NCBI GenBank assembly: GCA_023399675.1
Contig: JAEWOM010000079.1
Span: 1-8,091 of the forward strand
Length of the DNA stretch: 8,091 nucleotides
Reading direction: 5' to 3'
Origin: Bacteroidota bacterium
GTDB lineage: Bacteria > Bacteroidota > Bacteroidia > Flavobacteriales > Weeksellaceae
In this document: positions 6,898-8,091 of the stretch, piece by piece
How positions within the stretch are numbered: position 1 is the first letter of the stretch
Layout of the letters: every line of letters starts with the position of its first letter
Translations under genes and position numbers: made by a program
The notes under the pieces: model-generated
What the model saw: the letters and a program-made list of their open reading frames with translations, nothing else
Database searches by the model: none
Told to the model about the DNA's origin: nothing

Positions 6898-6933
6898 ATT
6901 TTTGAATTCACTATTGCGTTAAAATTCAATAAT
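6898..6933 (+). repeat. Inverted repeat ahead of the SIMPL gene (possible operator or hairpin)
   Basis: ATTTTTGAATT (6898-6908) and AATTCAATAAT (6923-6933) are inverted with one mismatch in 11 positions around a 14-base spacer; the inner seven bases match perfectly. The dyad ends 14 bases before the SIMPL ATG. Its left arm overlaps TAATTTTTG (6896-6904), a near match to TAnnTTTG with one extra base. It could be an operator or a leader hairpin, but the region is very A/T-rich, so chance is a real possibility. Confidence 0.35.
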
Positions 6934-6947
6934 TCCCCAAAACCAAT

Positions 6948-7679
6948 ATGAATAAAAATATTATCATCACGGCTATTGCTGCTTTGGGTTTTGTTATCGG
7001 TCTGGCAGTTCTCGGCAGCGCTGTGAAGAACCGAAATAAGGCTGAGAATACAATTTCCGTGACCGGACTTGGTACGAAGAAGTTTACATCGGATTTAATT
7101 ACCTGGAGCGGAAATTTTTCACGCAGCAGTTTTGAACTTAAATCAGCGTATGATCACCTCGCAAACGACAGGAAAGTCATTGAGAATTATTTGGTTTCGA
7201 AAGGTATCGCCAAAAATCAGATTGTTTTCTCTGCGGTTGATATTCAGAAGCAGTATACTTACGTAAGCGATACCAACGGTGCCAGTCACCAGAATTTCAA
7301 TGGATACCAGCTTTCCCAAAGCGTATCACTGGACAGTAAAGATGTAGTGAAAATCGAAAATCTGGCAAGAAATATCACGGAAATCATCAATTTGGGGATT
7401 GAGTTTACCTCATCGCCGCCCAGTTATTTCTATACAAAACTGGCTGATGTAAAACAGCAGATGATCGCGGACGCAACCAAAGATGCGCGGGAAAGAGCTG
7501 AAAAAATAGCAGAAAATTCGGGCAGTTCACTGGGCGATCTTAAAAAAGCAACGATGGGAGTCATTCAGATTACGGCGCCAAATTCCAATGAAGAATTTTC
7601 ATACGGCGGTACTTTTAATACCTCGAGCAAAGAAAAAGAAGCCCGAATAACCATCAAACTGGAATATCAGGTGAAATAA
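6948..7679 (+). CDS. SIMPL (DUF541) domain protein, membrane-anchored
   Basis: This 243-residue protein has one N-terminal hydrophobic segment (residues 5-25) with no clear signal-peptidase site, so it is probably an inner-membrane anchor with the rest in the periplasm. Residues 34-243 form a SIMPL/DUF541 domain: ISVTGLGTKKF (36-46) with the following ITWSGNF, a middle region YTYVSD (103-108) and GYQLSQSVSL (119-128), and the family's most typical stretch, DATKDARERAEKIAENSG (175-192), leading to GDLKKA. Family members include E. coli YggE, implicated in oxidative stress, and BP26 of Brucella, which forms ring-like oligomers. A specific activity is not established, so I assign none. The ATG at 6948 follows an A/T-rich leader without a Shine-Dalgarno sequence; a dyad lies just upstream. 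It converges on the PspC gene with only 15 bases between stop codons, and no terminator is evident there. Confidence 0.92.
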   Translation: MNKNIIITAIAALGFVIGLAVLGSAVKNRNKAENTISVTGLGTKKFTSDLITWSGNFSRSSFELKSAYDHLANDRKVIENYLVSKGIAKNQIVFSAVDIQKQYTYVSDTNGASHQNFNGYQLSQSVSLDSKDVVKIENLARNITEIINLGIEFTSSPPSYFYTKLADVKQQMIADATKDARERAEKIAENSGSSLGDLKKATMGVIQITAPNSNEEFSYGGTFNTSSKEKEARITIKLEYQVK

Positions 7680-7694
7680 ATGCACAAGAAATTT

Positions 7695-7937
7695 CTAAAG
7701 ATCAAAAACGCTGGGTCTTCGTGTCACGAAAATATCCTTTACCCAAAGTGAAAATGCCAGAACGAGATAGATCAGGAAAAAGAATCCCACGGTGGCAAAA
7801 GTGGAGTAAATAAAGAAAACGCGCAGTTTTGATACGGGAATGCCGAGCTTGGCACCCAATCTGGTAAGCGTCCCGAACCATTCGCGCTCGACACGGTGGC
7901 GAATTTCCGTTATGAATTTTGGTTCCTTCAGCATCAT
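7695..7937 (-). CDS. Small PspC-domain membrane protein
   Basis: This 80-residue protein fits the PspC domain: a short charged N-terminus, an amphipathic stretch TRLGAKLGIPVSKLRV (residues 25-40) equivalent to the GLAEYFGIDPTLVR part of classical PspC, then one hydrophobic membrane segment (about 41-65) and a short basic tail. Classical PspC is an inner-membrane partner of the phage-shock response, but free-standing copies in Flavobacteriia have no pspA/pspB neighbours, as here, and their role is not established. Here the usual Gly-rich turn before the membrane segment is reduced to FATVGFFFLIY. Two ATGs in a row (7937 and 7934) make the start ambiguous by one residue. The gene starts 24 bases after the end of the DUF2851-like gene on the same strand, so cotranscription is likely. 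TAGATTTG (7964-7957, minus strand), overlapping the upstream stop, matches TAnnTTTG but lacks a well-placed TTG. Confidence 0.82.
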   Translation of the reverse strand: MMLKEPKFITEIRHRVEREWFGTLTRLGAKLGIPVSKLRVFFIYSTFATVGFFFLIYLVLAFSLWVKDIFVTRRPSVFDL

Positions 7938-7961
7938 GCTGTAAAGATAATTATTTCAAAT

Positions 7962-8091
7962 CTAATTCAGGAGTTTAAAACCGATGGCACATTTCAAGCA
8001 GTTTTTTTTGATACAGAAATTCTGATAATGATGCAGCAAAGCCTGACTTTCGAGCGCAGACGGAATTTTGCAGCCAAACCTTTTCCAGTTG
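7962..8091 (-). CDS. C-terminal end of a probable DUF2851 family protein (5' part outside window)
   Basis: Read on the minus strand from the right edge, one frame is open for 42 codons to a TAG at 7964-7962. The peptide begins NWKRFGCKIPSALESQALL and ends with CIKKNCLKCAIGFKLLN. The cysteine pattern C-x4-C-x2-C followed by a short hydrophobic tail, and the preceding SA-(F/L)-ESQALL stretch, are what I recall of the C-terminus of DUF2851, a Bacteroidota family of about 430 residues with unknown function. The Cys cluster could bind metal, but that is inference. The neighbouring frame is also open here, but gives no recognisable sequence. With under 10% of the protein in view, identification rests on this tail and on the neighbouring PspC gene, a pairing I associate with Flavobacteriia. 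Confidence 0.68.
   Translation of the reverse strand, partial: NWKRFGCKIPSALESQALLHHYQNFCIKKNCLKCAIGFKLLN

Overview
The window looks like the chromosome of a flavobacterium (Bacteroidota), probably the Chryseobacterium/Kaistella group of Weeksellaceae. Three things point there. Promoter-like sites match the Bacteroidota form (TTG about 20 bases from TAnnTTTG). Genes start without Shine-Dalgarno sequences after short A/T-rich leaders. The gene families are ones common in Flavobacteriia: a carboxypeptidase-regulatory-like surface protein, a DUF2851-like protein next to a small PspC protein, and an AddA-like helicase-nuclease. Genus-level placement is an impression from the proteins, not a search result.

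Layout from left to right: (1) the 3' end of a gene for a Ser/Thr/Pro/Arg-rich low-complexity protein, closed by a clear intrinsic terminator. (2) A GT-B glycosyltransferase of the MJ1255/MurG-like group, whose promoter-like box sits directly against its ATG. (3) A small exported Met-rich Spy/CpxP-like protein with its own GNRA-loop terminator. (4) A non-haem ferritin with a complete ferroxidase centre, behind a good Bacteroidota promoter. (5) On the minus strand, a 1044-residue UvrD/AddA-type helicase with a C-terminal RecB-family nuclease, whose stop codon overlaps the ferritin stop. (6) Diverging from it, an exported protein with a carboxypeptidase-regulatory-like domain, followed by (7) a membrane-anchored SIMPL (DUF541) protein. 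(8) Converging on that, a small PspC-domain membrane protein and, upstream of it at the window edge, the last 42 codons of a probable DUF2851 gene.

Most genes appear to be single transcription units. The only likely operon is DUF2851-PspC, with 24 bases between them; the surface protein and the SIMPL gene could also be cotranscribed, but 139 bases separate them. Functions are mostly housekeeping or cell-envelope: iron storage, double-strand-break repair, periplasmic stress, glycan or lipid glycosylation. The genes do not form one pathway.

I saw no transposase, integrase, tRNA, rRNA, CRISPR array, phage gene or recognisable defence cassette. No gap between genes reaches 300 bases; the longest (176 bases) is the divergent region between the helicase and the surface protein. 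I found no convincing undescribed system. The best leads are regulatory and architectural: a possibly leaderless glycosyltransferase mRNA, a TTAA shared by two convergent stop codons, an AddA-like enzyme with no adjacent AddB partner, and a dyad ahead of the SIMPL gene.
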